DNA from: Catellatospora sichuanensis
GTDB taxonomy: Bacteria > Actinomycetota > Actinomycetes > Mycobacteriales > Micromonosporaceae
Reading direction: 5' to 3'
DNA: 64,000 nt
Assembly (NCBI RefSeq): GCF_007483665.1
Contig: NZ_VIQO01000002.1
Span: 460,178-524,177 of the forward strand
The notes under the pieces were generated by a model. It was not told where the DNA came from, ran no database searches, and saw only the letters and a program-made list of their open reading frames with translations. The first letter of the stretch is position 1. Every line of letters begins with the position of its first letter. This document shows, piece after piece, positions 8,538 through 20,725 of the stretch. A program made the position numbers and the translations under genes.

Positions 8538-8806
8538 GCCTTCTCCTCGCTGCGCTCGTCGGCGGCATCACCGAGCCTGCTGATTCGCTCGCGACACTCG
8601 CTCATGCCTTCTCCTCGCTGCGCTCGTCGGCGGCATCACCGAGCCTGCTGATTCGCTCGCGACACTCGCTCATGCCTTCTCCTCGCTGCGCTCGTCGGCG
8701 GCATCACCGAGCCTGCTGATTCGCTCGCGACACTCGCTCATGCCCTCTCCTCGCTGCGCTCGTCGGCGGCATCACCGAGCCTGCTGATTCGCTCGCGACA
8801 CTCGCT
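8535..8806 (-). repeat. Four tandem 68-bp repeats, each a complete 23-codon mini-ORF (MIRU-like)
   Basis: Units begin at 8535, 8603, 8671 and 8739. The first three are identical and the fourth differs by one base (8744). Read on the minus strand, each unit starts ATGAGCGAG and encodes a 23-residue peptide MSECRERISRLGD...SEEKA (SEERA in the variant). Its TGA overlaps the ATG of the next unit as ATGA. The frames are 8738-8809, 8670-8741, 8602-8673 and 8534-8605. The first ATG overlaps the stop of the upstream GNAT gene and the last TGA overlaps the start of the downstream GNAT gene, so the chain is coupled throughout. This matches the known architecture of mycobacterial interspersed repetitive units. 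Whether the peptides are made or matter is unknown. Confidence 0.93.
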
Positions 8807-9393
8807 CATGCCTTCCCCTCGCCGGTGACCAGGTCCTCCCGGACCATGGCCGCGACCCAGGCGTCGCGGCGCTCGCCGCGGTGGGCGCAGCCGTTGCGCT
8901 GGACGCCCTCGTAGGCGAAGCCCGCCTTCTCGGCCACGCGGCGCGAGCCGTCGTTGCCGACGTACGCCTTCCACTCCACCCGGGCCAGGCCGAGCTCGCG
9001 GATGCCCCACTCGGCGACGGCGCGCAGCGCGGCGCTCATGTAGCCGTGGCCGCGGGCGTGCGGCGCGGTGAGGAATCCGACGTCGGCGACCTGCGGGTCA
9101 CCGGAGACGCGCAGGTCGATCTGGCCCACGTAGGCGTCGTGGGCGTCGGCGATGACGAACGCGGCGCCCTGCCGGCGCAGCCACCAGCCGGGGGCGTAGT
9201 CGTTCACGAAGCCGAGCGCCTTCTCGTGGTCGTATTCGAGGGGCACCGTGGTCCAGCGCAGGGTCTCCGGGTCGATGCAGGCGGCCAGAACGCCCGGCGC
9301 GTCGCCGAGCTGCGCCGGGCGCAGGGCGAGCGCGGCGCCCCGGTCGGTGACGGTGTGCAGGACCGGTTGGGGGTCGTCGTACAGGTCGGTCAT
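8806..9393 (-). CDS. GNAT family N-acetyltransferase
   Basis: A single-domain, RimJ-like acetyltransferase of 195 residues. The motif VGFLTAPHARGHGYMSAALR contains the acetyl-CoA loop (R-G-H-G), followed by WGIRELGLARVEWKAYVGND and the SRRVAEKAGF helix typical of the family. ATG 9393 is preferred (AGGGTG a few bases upstream) over an in-frame GTG at 9402. The end (GEGKA, TGA) overlaps the first mini-ORF of the 68-bp array. The C-terminal codons resemble the repeat's own end, as if the repeat had arisen from or inserted at this boundary. Substrate unknown. Confidence 0.85.
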   Translation of the reverse strand: MTDLYDDPQPVLHTVTDRGAALALRPAQLGDAPGVLAACIDPETLRWTTVPLEYDHEKALGFVNDYAPGWWLRRQGAAFVIADAHDAYVGQIDLRVSGDPQVADVGFLTAPHARGHGYMSAALRAVAEWGIRELGLARVEWKAYVGNDGSRRVAEKAGFAYEGVQRNGCAHRGERRDAWVAAMVREDLVTGEGKA

Positions 9394-9443
9394 GGGCCTC
9401 ACCCTGGCATATCCGTCCGCGGACCGGCACGCGGATTACCCCG

Positions 9444-11054
9444 TCAGACCAGCGCGACCAGTACGTCCCGCTGCTCGTCGACAAGCTGTCGGGGCAGCAG
9501 CTGGTGGTCGACGAGCTGGTCGACGGTAAGCAGCGGACCCGCCGCGGTGCGGTGCTCGACGATGCGCCGGGCCTGCTCCGGGCTGATCCCCGGCACCCGG
9601 GCCAGCACCTCGGCGGGCACGCCGTTGACGTCGACCAGACCGCCGTCGTCGTAGGCGGGCGCCAGGTCGGGGCGGCCGATGTGCAGGCGCCGGGCGATGT
9701 CGGGATGCTGGGTCATCAGCCGGCGCGCCTGCTCCCGGCGCACCCGCAGCTCGATGGCCTGCACCGCGGTGGGCGAGGGCCGGTGGCGCGGCTTGTCCAG
9801 ACCCAGGAACACGCCCTGCGCGATGCCGCCGACCCACATCACCAGCACCGCCAGCATCGAGATGTCGTCGCTGGCGGTGACCTGCTCGGAGTCGGTGTCG
9901 ACGGTGGTCCACGCGACCACGGCCAGGGCCAGGTAGACGGCGGCGCACAGGCCGATCCGCCAGCTGCGCCGGTACGCGGCGAAGAATCCCATCACCGCGA
10001 AACTGGCGAAGCCGCAGGACAGCAGGGGCACCGCACCACCGATCGCGGCGAGCACGATGCGCAGCGTGCCGGCCGTGTCCACCGGCCGGGCCGGGGGCTG
10101 TGGGTAGGGCGCCCAGACCGGCATGCTGTACGGCGTCCAAGCGCCGGGTGGCGCGTACACGGCGCCCGGGTGCCCCGTCGGTGGGAGCGGTAGCGGGTAG
10201 GGCGGCGGCGCGAAGCCGCCCGGCGGTCCGGCGTGTATGGCGGGCGCCGGCGCCCCGGCGTGCGCGAACGCGGCGGGGCGCAGCAGTGCCGGGTCGCCCT
10301 GCAGGATGGCCCGGTGCAGCTGCTGCAGCCGCTCGCCGGGCTCGACGCCGAACTCGTCGGCCAGCAGCGCGCGGGCGTCGCGGTACGCGGCCAGTGCCTC
10401 TGCCTGCCGGCCACACCGGTAGAGCGCCAGGATCAGCAGGTGGCGCAGCCCTTCCCGGAGCGGGAACTCGGCCACCAGCCCCACCAGCCGGGTCGCCGCG
10501 TCGACGTGGCGGCCCAGCTCAAGCTCCAGCTCGACCATCGTCTCCAGCGCCGCGGCGCGGCTTTCCAGCAGCCGCTCGCGGGCCGCGTCGAAGGCCGGGC
10601 CGGGCAGGCCGCCCAGCGGTTCGGCCCGCCACAGCGACGTCGCCTCCCGCAGCACCGCGACCGCCTCCAGCAGTCGCCGCTCGCCGCGCAGCGCCTGCGC
10701 GCGGGACACCTGCCGGGCGAAGACGTCCGTGTCGAGGCTGCCCGCAGGGATCGTGAGCAGGTAGCCGGCCGGGGTGAGCGTGATCAGGCCGCCCGGGTTG
10801 CGGGGCGAGTGCGCGGGGTCCAGCGCCCGGCGCAGGCCGGCGACGTACTTCTGCACGACGTTCGGGCCGTTCTCCGGCGGGTCGTCCTGCCACACCGCGT
10901 CGATGATGGCGGCGGGGGCGACCGGCCGGTTGGCGTGCAGCACCAGCATCGCCAGCACCGCCCGCTGCTTGCCGGGCCCCAGGTCGAGCTCCGTGCTGCC
11001 GTGCCACGCCCGCAGCGGGCCCAGCAGTTCGAAGCGCGGCGGCCGGTCGGTCAC
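9444..11054 (-). CDS. SARP-type regulator fused to a membrane segment and helix-hairpin-helix domain
   Basis: A 536-residue protein. Residues 1-95 form an OmpR-like winged helix of the SARP/AfsR class (FELLGPLRAWHGSTELDLG, then QKYVAGLRRALDP). Residues about 100-250 form a BTAD helical repeat region (DTDVFARQVSRAQALRGERR, YRCGRQAEALAAYRDARALL, FGVEPGERLQQLH). A Pro/Ala/Tyr-rich linker (about 265-320) leads to three to four hydrophobic helices (LRIVLAAIGGAVPLLSCGF, WRIGLCAAVYLALAVVAW, MLAVLVMWVGGIAQGVFLG). The C-terminus (about 465-536) has a helix-hairpin-helix motif (DVNGVPAEVLARVPGISPEQ). SARPs activate specialised-metabolite genes; a membrane-tethered SARP is unusual. No metabolite cluster is adjacent, so the target is unknown. 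Confidence 0.85.
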   Translation of the reverse strand: MTDRPPRFELLGPLRAWHGSTELDLGPGKQRAVLAMLVLHANRPVAPAAIIDAVWQDDPPENGPNVVQKYVAGLRRALDPAHSPRNPGGLITLTPAGYLLTIPAGSLDTDVFARQVSRAQALRGERRLLEAVAVLREATSLWRAEPLGGLPGPAFDAARERLLESRAAALETMVELELELGRHVDAATRLVGLVAEFPLREGLRHLLILALYRCGRQAEALAAYRDARALLADEFGVEPGERLQQLHRAILQGDPALLRPAAFAHAGAPAPAIHAGPPGGFAPPPYPLPLPPTGHPGAVYAPPGAWTPYSMPVWAPYPQPPARPVDTAGTLRIVLAAIGGAVPLLSCGFASFAVMGFFAAYRRSWRIGLCAAVYLALAVVAWTTVDTDSEQVTASDDISMLAVLVMWVGGIAQGVFLGLDKPRHRPSPTAVQAIELRVRREQARRLMTQHPDIARRLHIGRPDLAPAYDDGGLVDVNGVPAEVLARVPGISPEQARRIVEHRTAAGPLLTVDQLVDHQLLPRQLVDEQRDVLVALV

Positions 11055-11458
11055 GGTCCCCTCCAGTCGGCTAACGCGGGCGACCGCAGGCAGGCGTACC
11101 TGCCCGCATGCTGCTGACCTGGACCGACGTGATCACGGCAGGCGGAGCGCAGCAGTCGGCAGCATAGCGGCAGCGCGGCGGCGGCTGGGGTGACCACCAT
11201 GGTGATCGTGAGCGGTGCGGCCCGGCCCGGCGTCAGGGGGTACGGGGGCGGCCGGCTCGGCGTGCTGACGTCGTGGCGGCCGTCTCCCCGGCGACCGTGG
11301 TCCGGGCGCCCGCGAACGACTCCGTACGGCCGGGCTCCGGGCCTGGAGGTTTGTGACTTCGTGCCCGATTCTGCCGGATCGCTTCCCTGGGGGTGACGAT
11401 TCGCCGTCCGATGCGCCTACGATGGGTCGGCAGACTGTCTAGGGAGCGTTGAACACCC
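11055..11458. other. Intergenic region between divergent SARP fusion gene and secA
   Basis: About 400 bases hold no convincing gene. Short ORFs in it have no domain-like sequence and no ribosome-binding site. It must contain the promoters for the SARP gene (minus) and secA (plus). AGGGAG at 11441-11446 is the likely secA ribosome-binding site. Confidence 0.6.
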
Positions 11459-14302
<2,844 letters not shown>

Positions 14303-14308
14303 CCCTGA

Positions 14309-14363
14309 CGACGATCTTGCGCGGCTGACCCCCCGCGAAGGGGCCATTCGGGCAAGATCGTCG
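14309..14363. repeat. Intergenic palindrome, CGATCTTGC/GCAAGATCG family
   Basis: CGACGATCTTGC (14309-14320) is mirrored by GCAAGATCGTCG (14352-14363), 12-bp perfect arms around a 31-base centre that itself can fold. The same terminal arms recur at 55503-55570, 62445-62513 and 63908-63976. Confidence 0.8.
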
Positions 14364-14367
14364 AGGT

Positions 14368-14410
14368 ACAGCGAAGAAGGACCGGCCGTCGGCCGGTCCT
14401 TCTTCGCTGT
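14368..14410. terminator. Strong hairpin terminator after secA
   Basis: A 20-bp perfect stem starting ACAGCGAAGAAGGACCGGCC with a three-base loop lies between convergent secA and the Rv3235-like gene. The TTCTTCG on the descending arm and the symmetrical position suggest bidirectional use. Confidence 0.85.
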
Positions 14411-14463
14411 GGAGCCCGGGACGGACGACGCGGTGTCAGGGGTGCAGCCGCCCGCCCCGGGAG

Positions 14464-14970
14464 TCAGAGCAGCACCAGCAGAGCGGTGCAGCGCCAGCCC
14501 GTGGTGTCGCGCTCCAGGCGGTACGCCACCGACCAGGTGGTGCGTCCGTCGCTGAGCACGGCGGCGACCTCGGCGACGCCGGGGCGAGGTTCGCAGGTTC
14601 TGAGCTGGCGGCGGCGCACCGGGCAGCGTGGCGTTCCCGACGGCACGGCGCGGCGCAGCGCGGCCAGCCGACGCAGTCCGCGGGCCAGCTCCTCGAGCAC
14701 GTCGTTGGCCTCGGTGACGCGCAGCAGCGGGCGCAGCTGGCCGGGGGAGCGGAAGCCGTTGAACAGCTCCAGGCACAGGTTCAGGAAGCGCAGGGCCGCG
14801 GTGTGGCACTCGGGCGAGGCCCCGGCGACGGCCTCCGGCGGGATGATCTCGCATGGCTCGGGCCGCACCGGCCGGTAGGTGGTGGGGCGCAGCTCGTCGT
14901 CGAACGGCGGATCGAGCGGGGGTGCGCGATGGATGCGGACGGATCCGGCCGGAACGGCGAGCGCCGTCAT
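14464..14970 (-). CDS. Rv3235 family protein
   Basis: A 168-residue protein of unknown function, matching by eye the small actinobacterial family found near secA. It has a Pro-rich N-terminus (PLDPPFDDELRPTTYRPVRP), a helical middle (LNLCLELFNGFRSPGQLRPL) and the hallmark end GVAEVAAVLSDGRTTWSVAY then GWRCTALLVLL. ATG 14970 is preferred; GTG codons at 14982/14979 are in-frame alternatives. It is convergent with secA and lies in the same block as Rv3235 in M. tuberculosis. Molecular role unknown. Confidence 0.75.
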   Translation of the reverse strand: MTALAVPAGSVRIHRAPPLDPPFDDELRPTTYRPVRPEPCEIIPPEAVAGASPECHTAALRFLNLCLELFNGFRSPGQLRPLLRVTEANDVLEELARGLRRLAALRRAVPSGTPRCPVRRRQLRTCEPRPGVAEVAAVLSDGRTTWSVAYRLERDTTGWRCTALLVLL

Positions 14971-15097
14971 CGGGACCACCACCTTTGATCTTGAGTTTGC
15001 TTGAGTTTGCCTCCGTTTGACATTTGTAGCTGGCGAACGAGGGATCGGTCAATGCCAATCTTGCGATCTTGATGCGGTGGATGCCCGGGTCGGGGTG

Positions 15098-15331
15098 TCA
15101 GTCCTCGCCGCCGGACAGCGGGTTGTCCTTCACGTACTGCTGGGCCTCGTCGTAGAGCTGGGCGATGAAGTCCTCCAGCCGGGCCCGCTCCACCCGCCAC
15201 TGACCCCGGCCGCCCAGCCGGATGGCGGGCAGCTCGCCTCGCCGGACCAGCGCGTAGATCTGCGCGGTGGAGGTGCTGAGCTCCTCGGCGACCTGCTCCA
15301 GGGTGAGGAAGCGGGACAGCGGCTGGGTCAT
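15098..15331 (-). CDS. Small helix-turn-helix (excisionase/BldC-like) DNA-binding protein
   Basis: A 77-residue protein with a MerR-like winged-helix core: FLTLEQVAEELSTSTAQIYA then ELPAIRLGGRGQWRVERARL, and an acidic tail. This is the HTH_17 type seen in excisionases and BldC. It is complete, begins MTQPLSRF at ATG 15331 and is not next to an integrase, so a chromosomal regulator is more likely than a phage excisionase. A homologous HTH gene is common near the secA/Rv3235 block. It is divergent from the DUF6912-like gene. Confidence 0.8.
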   Translation of the reverse strand: MTQPLSRFLTLEQVAEELSTSTAQIYALVRRGELPAIRLGGRGQWRVERARLEDFIAQLYDEAQQYVKDNPLSGGED

Positions 15332-15461
15332 GGCGGCGGATCTCCTGAAGAGGGGCTGATTCGTGCGGTTGCTTCAGTTTGCCATCGGATGGTGTGGCGC
15401 GGGGAGTCCGGTGTCGCCGTGCGAGACTGTGCGCAGTGGAACGGGGACGGAGGGGTCCGAC

Positions 15462-15965
15462 GTGGCGAACGATCTCGTGAGGGTGTACCTGCCGGCGACG
15501 GTGCGGCTGGTCGCGGCGTTGCGCGAGGCCGGTGAGCTGCCCGGGGTGGCCGCGCACACGGTGACCCCGGCCCTGCGCGAGTGGTACGCCGAGGGCGACG
15601 AGGAGGAGCTGGAGTACGTCGCGTTCATGCGGGCCGCCCAGGACGCGCTGCGCCTGCTGCGCGACGACCCGTCCGCCCCCCGGCGACGTGTGGTGATCTC
15701 CGCCGACGTGCCCGCGAGCCAGGTGACCGTCGAGAACCGCGACCTGGGCACCAGCACGGTCCGGCTGAACGGCGCGGTGCGCCGCGCTGCGATCGCCGCG
15801 TTCCATGTGGACGAGGCCGAGGCGGAGCCGGTGGTGGCCGAGGCCGCCGAGGTCGTCGAGCGGGCCGCCGGCGGCGACCCGGACGCGCAGTTCACCGTCG
15901 ACTCGGCCGAGGATCTGGACCTGCTGTGGTACGCCCCGGAGGAGCTCGACGAGCTCCTCCGGTGA
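15462..15965 (+). CDS. Conserved hypothetical protein, DUF6912-like
   Basis: A 167-residue soluble protein starting [23 protein letters not shown] 15462 is chosen because GGAGGGG precedes it by about six bases; the longer frame from 15363 has no ribosome-binding site. Visible features are an N-terminal beta-helix unit ([20 protein letters not shown]), a central [15 protein letters not shown] strand segment and a very acidic C-terminus ([15 protein letters not shown]). The sequence resembles small actinobacterial proteins annotated DUF6912. Function unknown. Confidence 0.75.
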   Translation: MANDLVRVYLPATVRLVAALREAGELPGVAAHTVTPALREWYAEGDEEELEYVAFMRAAQDALRLLRDDPSAPRRRVVISADVPASQVTVENRDLGTSTVRLNGAVRRAAIAAFHVDEAEAEPVVAEAAEVVERAAGGDPDAQFTVDSAEDLDLLWYAPEELDELLR

Positions 15966-15972
15966 GCCGGAG

Positions 15973-16929
15973 TCAGTCCCGGACGGCCTTCGGCAGCGTC
16001 CGGCCGTACGCGATGGTCGTGGTGATCGCGCCGACGAACAGCACGACCAGGCCGGTGTTCAGGCGCGACGCCGCGATGAAGGACAGGATCTCGGTGTCCG
16101 CGGAGATCTCGCCCTCGGCCAGCGAGAGCAGCTGGGCGACGCCCAGCCGGGTGCAGAAGTGGGCGACGATCAGCAGCAGCCCGGCGGACGCGCCCGCGGC
16201 CAGGTAGACCGGCCACTTCGGGGTGTCCCCGCTGCGCGCCGCCGCACGCCGGATGCGCCAGTACGCGACGAGTCCGGCGAGCAGCCCCGCGATGATCGCG
16301 GTGGTGCCTGCCAGCAGCCCGTTCGCCGAGTAGCGTTCGGCCGCGGTGTCTCCGCTGCCGAACGCGTCCAGCAGCGGCGTGGAGAACAGCGCCACCACGT
16401 TGAGGAAGACCAGCACCAGCAGCGTGGCGGACAGGCCCGCGGCGAGGATGCGGGCCGGGCGGATCGCGCCCAGTGCCCCGCCGAGCGCCCCGGCCACCCC
16501 GACGGCGACCGCGACCACACCGACGGCACGGGCCGACATGCCGTACGCCAGCAGGACGGCACCGCTGGCCAGCGTGCCGGTGAGCAGACCGGCGGCCGTT
16601 CCCACAACCCAGCGGCCGATGCCCCGCTCCGCCCACGGCTTGCGGCGGCCCAGCACGAGCGTGGACCACAGCCCCACCGCCGCCCCGGCGAGCAGGTTGG
16701 CCTGGATCACCTGCGGCAGCAGGATGGCCGCCATCACCAGGCTCCAGTCGCCCGCCTCGCCGGTGAACGCGGTCCGGTAGAAGAGCAGGGTCACCAGGAG
16801 CCAGGCCAGGGCCGAGAAGGCCAGCCAGCCGGTCGTGGACGGCGTACGCGGCGCCTCCGGCGCGGCGGGCAGCTTCGTGCCGGCCTTGCGCTGAGGGTGG
16901 GCGGACGTGGCGATCGCGGGCTCGGTCAT
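15973..16929 (-). CDS. Multi-pass membrane protein of unknown function
   Basis: A 318-residue protein with a soluble N-terminus (about 35 residues, Ala/Pro-rich) and about eight to nine hydrophobic helices, for example GWLAFSALAWLLVTLLFY, VVGTAAGLLTGTLASGAVLL, ILAAGLSATLLVLVFLNVVA and GLVVLFVGAITTTIAYG. Pairs of small Gly/Ala-rich helices suggest a channel, transporter or scaffold, but no family motif is recognised. It is convergent with the DUF6912-like gene (7-base gap) and divergent from pruA. Confidence 0.7.
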   Translation of the reverse strand: MTEPAIATSAHPQRKAGTKLPAAPEAPRTPSTTGWLAFSALAWLLVTLLFYRTAFTGEAGDWSLVMAAILLPQVIQANLLAGAAVGLWSTLVLGRRKPWAERGIGRWVVGTAAGLLTGTLASGAVLLAYGMSARAVGVVAVAVGVAGALGGALGAIRPARILAAGLSATLLVLVFLNVVALFSTPLLDAFGSGDTAAERYSANGLLAGTTAIIAGLLAGLVAYWRIRRAAARSGDTPKWPVYLAAGASAGLLLIVAHFCTRLGVAQLLSLAEGEISADTEILSFIAASRLNTGLVVLFVGAITTTIAYGRTLPKAVRD

Positions 16930-17309
16930 CGTGGTCTCCTGTTGGGCGACAGTGGGCCTGCCGACGGCGTGGTGCTCGCCGCGGCGGCCCCGTGTCGGAA
17001 GGGCCTGGACGGCTGGCGCGGGGCCACCGGTGGAACCGGTCCGGCCGCCCGGCCCGCCGATCGCGCGGCAGGCCTGGACGAGCGGGGCTCCATGGTCCGG
17101 CGACCTAGCCTAGCCAGGCCGGAGGGGTGGGTAGGCTGGAGCGGTAGGGCGAGCCCGGTGACCTGGCCCGGATCGCGGCCGACCCGATGGTCGCCGAGCC
17201 GGTCATGGTCGAACGGATCACATGTCTGCCGCCGGGCCGGGCTGTGGCGGTACTTTGCGTGCAAGTATGCAAAGAACGTTGACGAACCTTCCGACCGGAG
17301 GAGCCATCG
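16930..17309. other. Intergenic region upstream of pruA
   Basis: About 380 bases with no supportable gene. It contains the divergent promoters of the membrane gene and pruA, and the palindrome at 17253-17274. The sequence becomes relatively AT-rich only in the last 60 bases, close to pruA. Confidence 0.6.
17253..17274. promoter_or_regulatory. Operator-like palindrome CTTTGC-N10-GCAAAG before pruA
   Basis: Six-base inverted arms 36 bases upstream of the pruA start contain a nested TTGC-GT-GCAA. It is the only AT-richer stretch of the spacer, so an operator or activator site for pruA is likely. The regulator is not encoded adjacent. Confidence 0.45.
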
Positions 17310-18956
<1,647 letters not shown>

Positions 18957-18966
18957 CACGCTGATC

Positions 18967-19002
18967 AAGAAGGGACCGTATCGAGGGATACGGTCCCTTC
19001 TT
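18967..19002 (+). terminator. Intrinsic terminator after pruA
   Basis: A 16-bp perfect stem (AAGAAGGGACCGTATC and complement) with a four-base loop is followed by TTCG, 11 bases after the pruA stop. Confidence 0.88.
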
Positions 19003-19030
19003 TCGTATATGTCTGGGTTACCGTGACTGC

Positions 19031-19810
19031 GTGCAGAGCTTCGGGGAGCAGGGCGGACGCCTCACCTACGGCACCTACCTGCGGGTGCCCGAGCTGCTGG
19101 CCCAGCAGGTGCCGCAGTCCGCCCCGGCCGCCCACGACGAGCTGCTGTTCATCACCATCCACCAGGCGTACGAGCTGTGGTTCCAGCTGCTGCTGCACGA
19201 GCTGGCCGACGCCCGGGACCGGATGCTGGCGGGGGAGAGCTACCTGCCCCGGGTGCGCCTGGAGCGCTGCCACGCGGTCGAGATGCTGCTGGTCGGCCAG
19301 GTCGACGTCATCGACACGATGACCCCGCAGGACTTCCTCGCCTTCCGCACTTTGCTCGCGCCCGCGTCCGGGTTCCAGTCCGCCCAGTTCCGCGAGATCG
19401 AGTTCATCTCCGGCCTCAAGGACCCCGGATTCCTGGAGCGGCTGCGCGGGCTGGCGCCGGCCGAGGAGGAGCGGCTGCGCCGCCGGCTGGCCGAACCGAC
19501 CCTCTGGGACGGCTACCTGGCGCTGCTGGCCGCGCACGGCTTCGCCGTCGGCTCCGACGAGGAGGTGCTGGCGGCGCTGGTGTCCATCGCGCGCGACCGG
19601 GAGCGCCACGGTGCGCTGTGGGACCTGGCCGAGGCGCTGATCGCCCACGACCAGGCGTGGTCGCTGTGGCGCGCGCGGCACGTGCTGATGGCCGAACGCC
19701 AGATCGGCGCGAAACCCGGCACCGGCGGCTCCGCGGGCAGCCCCTACCTCCGCTCCCGCCTGGACACCCGCTTCTACCCCGCCCTCTGGGCCCTTCGCGC
19801 CGCCCTCTGA
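19031..19810 (+). CDS. kynA: Tryptophan 2,3-dioxygenase
   Basis: Heme enzyme opening the indole ring of L-tryptophan to N-formylkynurenine, first step of the kynurenine pathway. The 259-residue length is usual for bacterial enzymes. Family motifs include LTYGTYLRVPELL, the active-site FITIHQAYELWFQLL with its His, FREIEFISG, and the signature RHVLMAERQIGAKPGTGGS with the heme-ligand His, ending SPYLRSRLDTRFYPALW. The start is GTG 19031 with no clear ribosome-binding site. No kynureninase gene (kynU) or formamidase is adjacent, so it may feed NAD, actinomycin-like or catabolic routes elsewhere. Confidence 0.93.
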   Translation: MQSFGEQGGRLTYGTYLRVPELLAQQVPQSAPAAHDELLFITIHQAYELWFQLLLHELADARDRMLAGESYLPRVRLERCHAVEMLLVGQVDVIDTMTPQDFLAFRTLLAPASGFQSAQFREIEFISGLKDPGFLERLRGLAPAEEERLRRRLAEPTLWDGYLALLAAHGFAVGSDEEVLAALVSIARDRERHGALWDLAEALIAHDQAWSLWRARHVLMAERQIGAKPGTGGSAGSPYLRSRLDTRFYPALWALRAAL

Positions 19811-19865
19811 CCGCCGCGCCCGCTCCGCTCCCGCCGCGCCGGTCGCGTGTCCGATGTCGGCGCAT

Positions 19866-19926
19866 GATCGCCATTTCGTGCCGATAGCTCGGGTCGGACT
19901 CAGCCTTCTGACACGAAATCGTGATC
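19866..19926. repeat. Imperfect intergenic palindrome, GATCGCCATTTCGTG type
   Basis: GATCGCCATTTCGTG (19866-19880) is mirrored by CACGAAATCGTGATC (19912-19926). A related element with similar sequence order lies at 63818-63884, so this looks like a dispersed repeat rather than a simple terminator. Confidence 0.6.
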
Positions 19927-20102
19927 TTCACGGGGGAGGTTGTGGACTGAGCTGTGGATATGTCGGGTTTGGGGTGATCGGAGGGTGAGGGGGTGCGGGG
20001 TGGGGAGGGGGGTGAATGGGGCGACACGCCGAGGGGAGAGATATCGGGCGGTTTGTGTTATCCCGTCAGGCGGGACGTCTAGGGCAGGAAACGGACATAT
20101 TC

Positions 20103-20118
20103 CTGTCTGATCAGACAG
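20103..20118. promoter_or_regulatory. Perfect palindrome CTGTCTGATCAGACAG, candidate PadR operator
   Basis: A 16-base perfect palindrome lies about 90 bases before padR; related half-sites (CTGTCC, GGACAG) follow at about 20130-20180. PadR proteins usually repress their own promoter by binding such dyads. Confidence 0.65.
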
Positions 20119-20205
20119 TCGGAAAGGGACTGTCCGGCGGGGAATGTGCACTGTGGATGGGCCGATATCCTGGACAGAAGGCTGTGAAAGTGGCAGCGTT
20201 GAGTC

Positions 20206-20721
20206 ATGGCAGAGGTAGGAATCAACGCTACTGCGGCGGCCGTGCTCGGCCTGCTGCACGACGGCCCCATGACCGGTGGCCAACTGATGGCGGCGGCCGA
20301 ACGTCGGCTCAGCCCGTACTGGTCCATGACCCGGTCTCAGGTCTACCGTGAACTGCCGGTCCTCGCCGAGCTCGGCTACGTCAAGCTCGGCAAGCCCGGC
20401 CCGCGGGCAAGCCAGCCCTACGCGATCACCGCGTCGGGCAAGCGCGCCTTCGCCCGCTGGCTGAACGAGGAGCCCGGCCGCGAGCTGGTGCGCAACCCGT
20501 ATGCACTGCGTGTCGCGTTCGGATCCACGCACGCGACCAACCAGTTCGACTCGCTGCTCAACAGCGCCAACTCACATCACACCGAGGCGCTCGCGGAAGC
20601 CCGTGAGCAGGCCAAGGAGGCCAAGAAGGAAGGCGACGACTTCACCGCCGCAGGGCTGGAGTTCGCCGTCGCCTACCACAAGGCCGCATTGAACTGGCTG
20701 AAGACCGCCATCGCCAAGTAG
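20206..20721 (+). CDS. PadR family transcriptional regulator
   Basis: A 171-residue regulator. The N-terminal winged helix (about 1-95) has AAVLGLLHDGPMTGGQLMAA, SRSQVYRELPVLAELGYV-like sequence (here TRSQVYRELPVLAELGYVKL) and a wing ending RASQPYAITASGKRAFARWL. The C-terminal half is a charged helical dimerisation arm (ALAEAREQAKEAKKEGDD). ATG 20206 begins MAEVGINATAAAV. It is convergent with the sugar kinase gene, so regulates itself and/or distant genes; the perfect palindrome at 20103-20118 supports autoregulation. Ligand unknown. Confidence 0.88.
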   Translation: MAEVGINATAAAVLGLLHDGPMTGGQLMAAAERRLSPYWSMTRSQVYRELPVLAELGYVKLGKPGPRASQPYAITASGKRAFARWLNEEPGRELVRNPYALRVAFGSTHATNQFDSLLNSANSHHTEALAEAREQAKEAKKEGDDFTAAGLEFAVAYHKAALNWLKTAIAK

Positions 20722-20725
20722 CGCC

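Larger units (their letters stand above)
19811..20205. other. Intergenic region upstream of padR
   Basis: About 395 bases without a supportable gene. It contains an imperfect palindrome of the TTTCGTG/CACGAAA type (19866-19926), a G-rich stretch around 19980-20015, and the padR promoter with the perfect palindrome at 20103-20118. Confidence 0.6.

Noticed and set aside
8535..8806. Possible CRISPR array
   Set aside because: The 68-bp units are directly abutting with no variable spacers and no cas genes; each is a coupled mini-ORF.
11190..11396. 68-codon ORF between the SARP fusion and secA
   Set aside because: No ribosome-binding site, Arg/Gly/Pro-rich composition and no family sequence.
15098..15331. 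Phage excisionase indicating an integrated element
   Set aside because: No integrase, attachment repeats or phage genes are nearby; it lies in the conserved secA neighbourhood.
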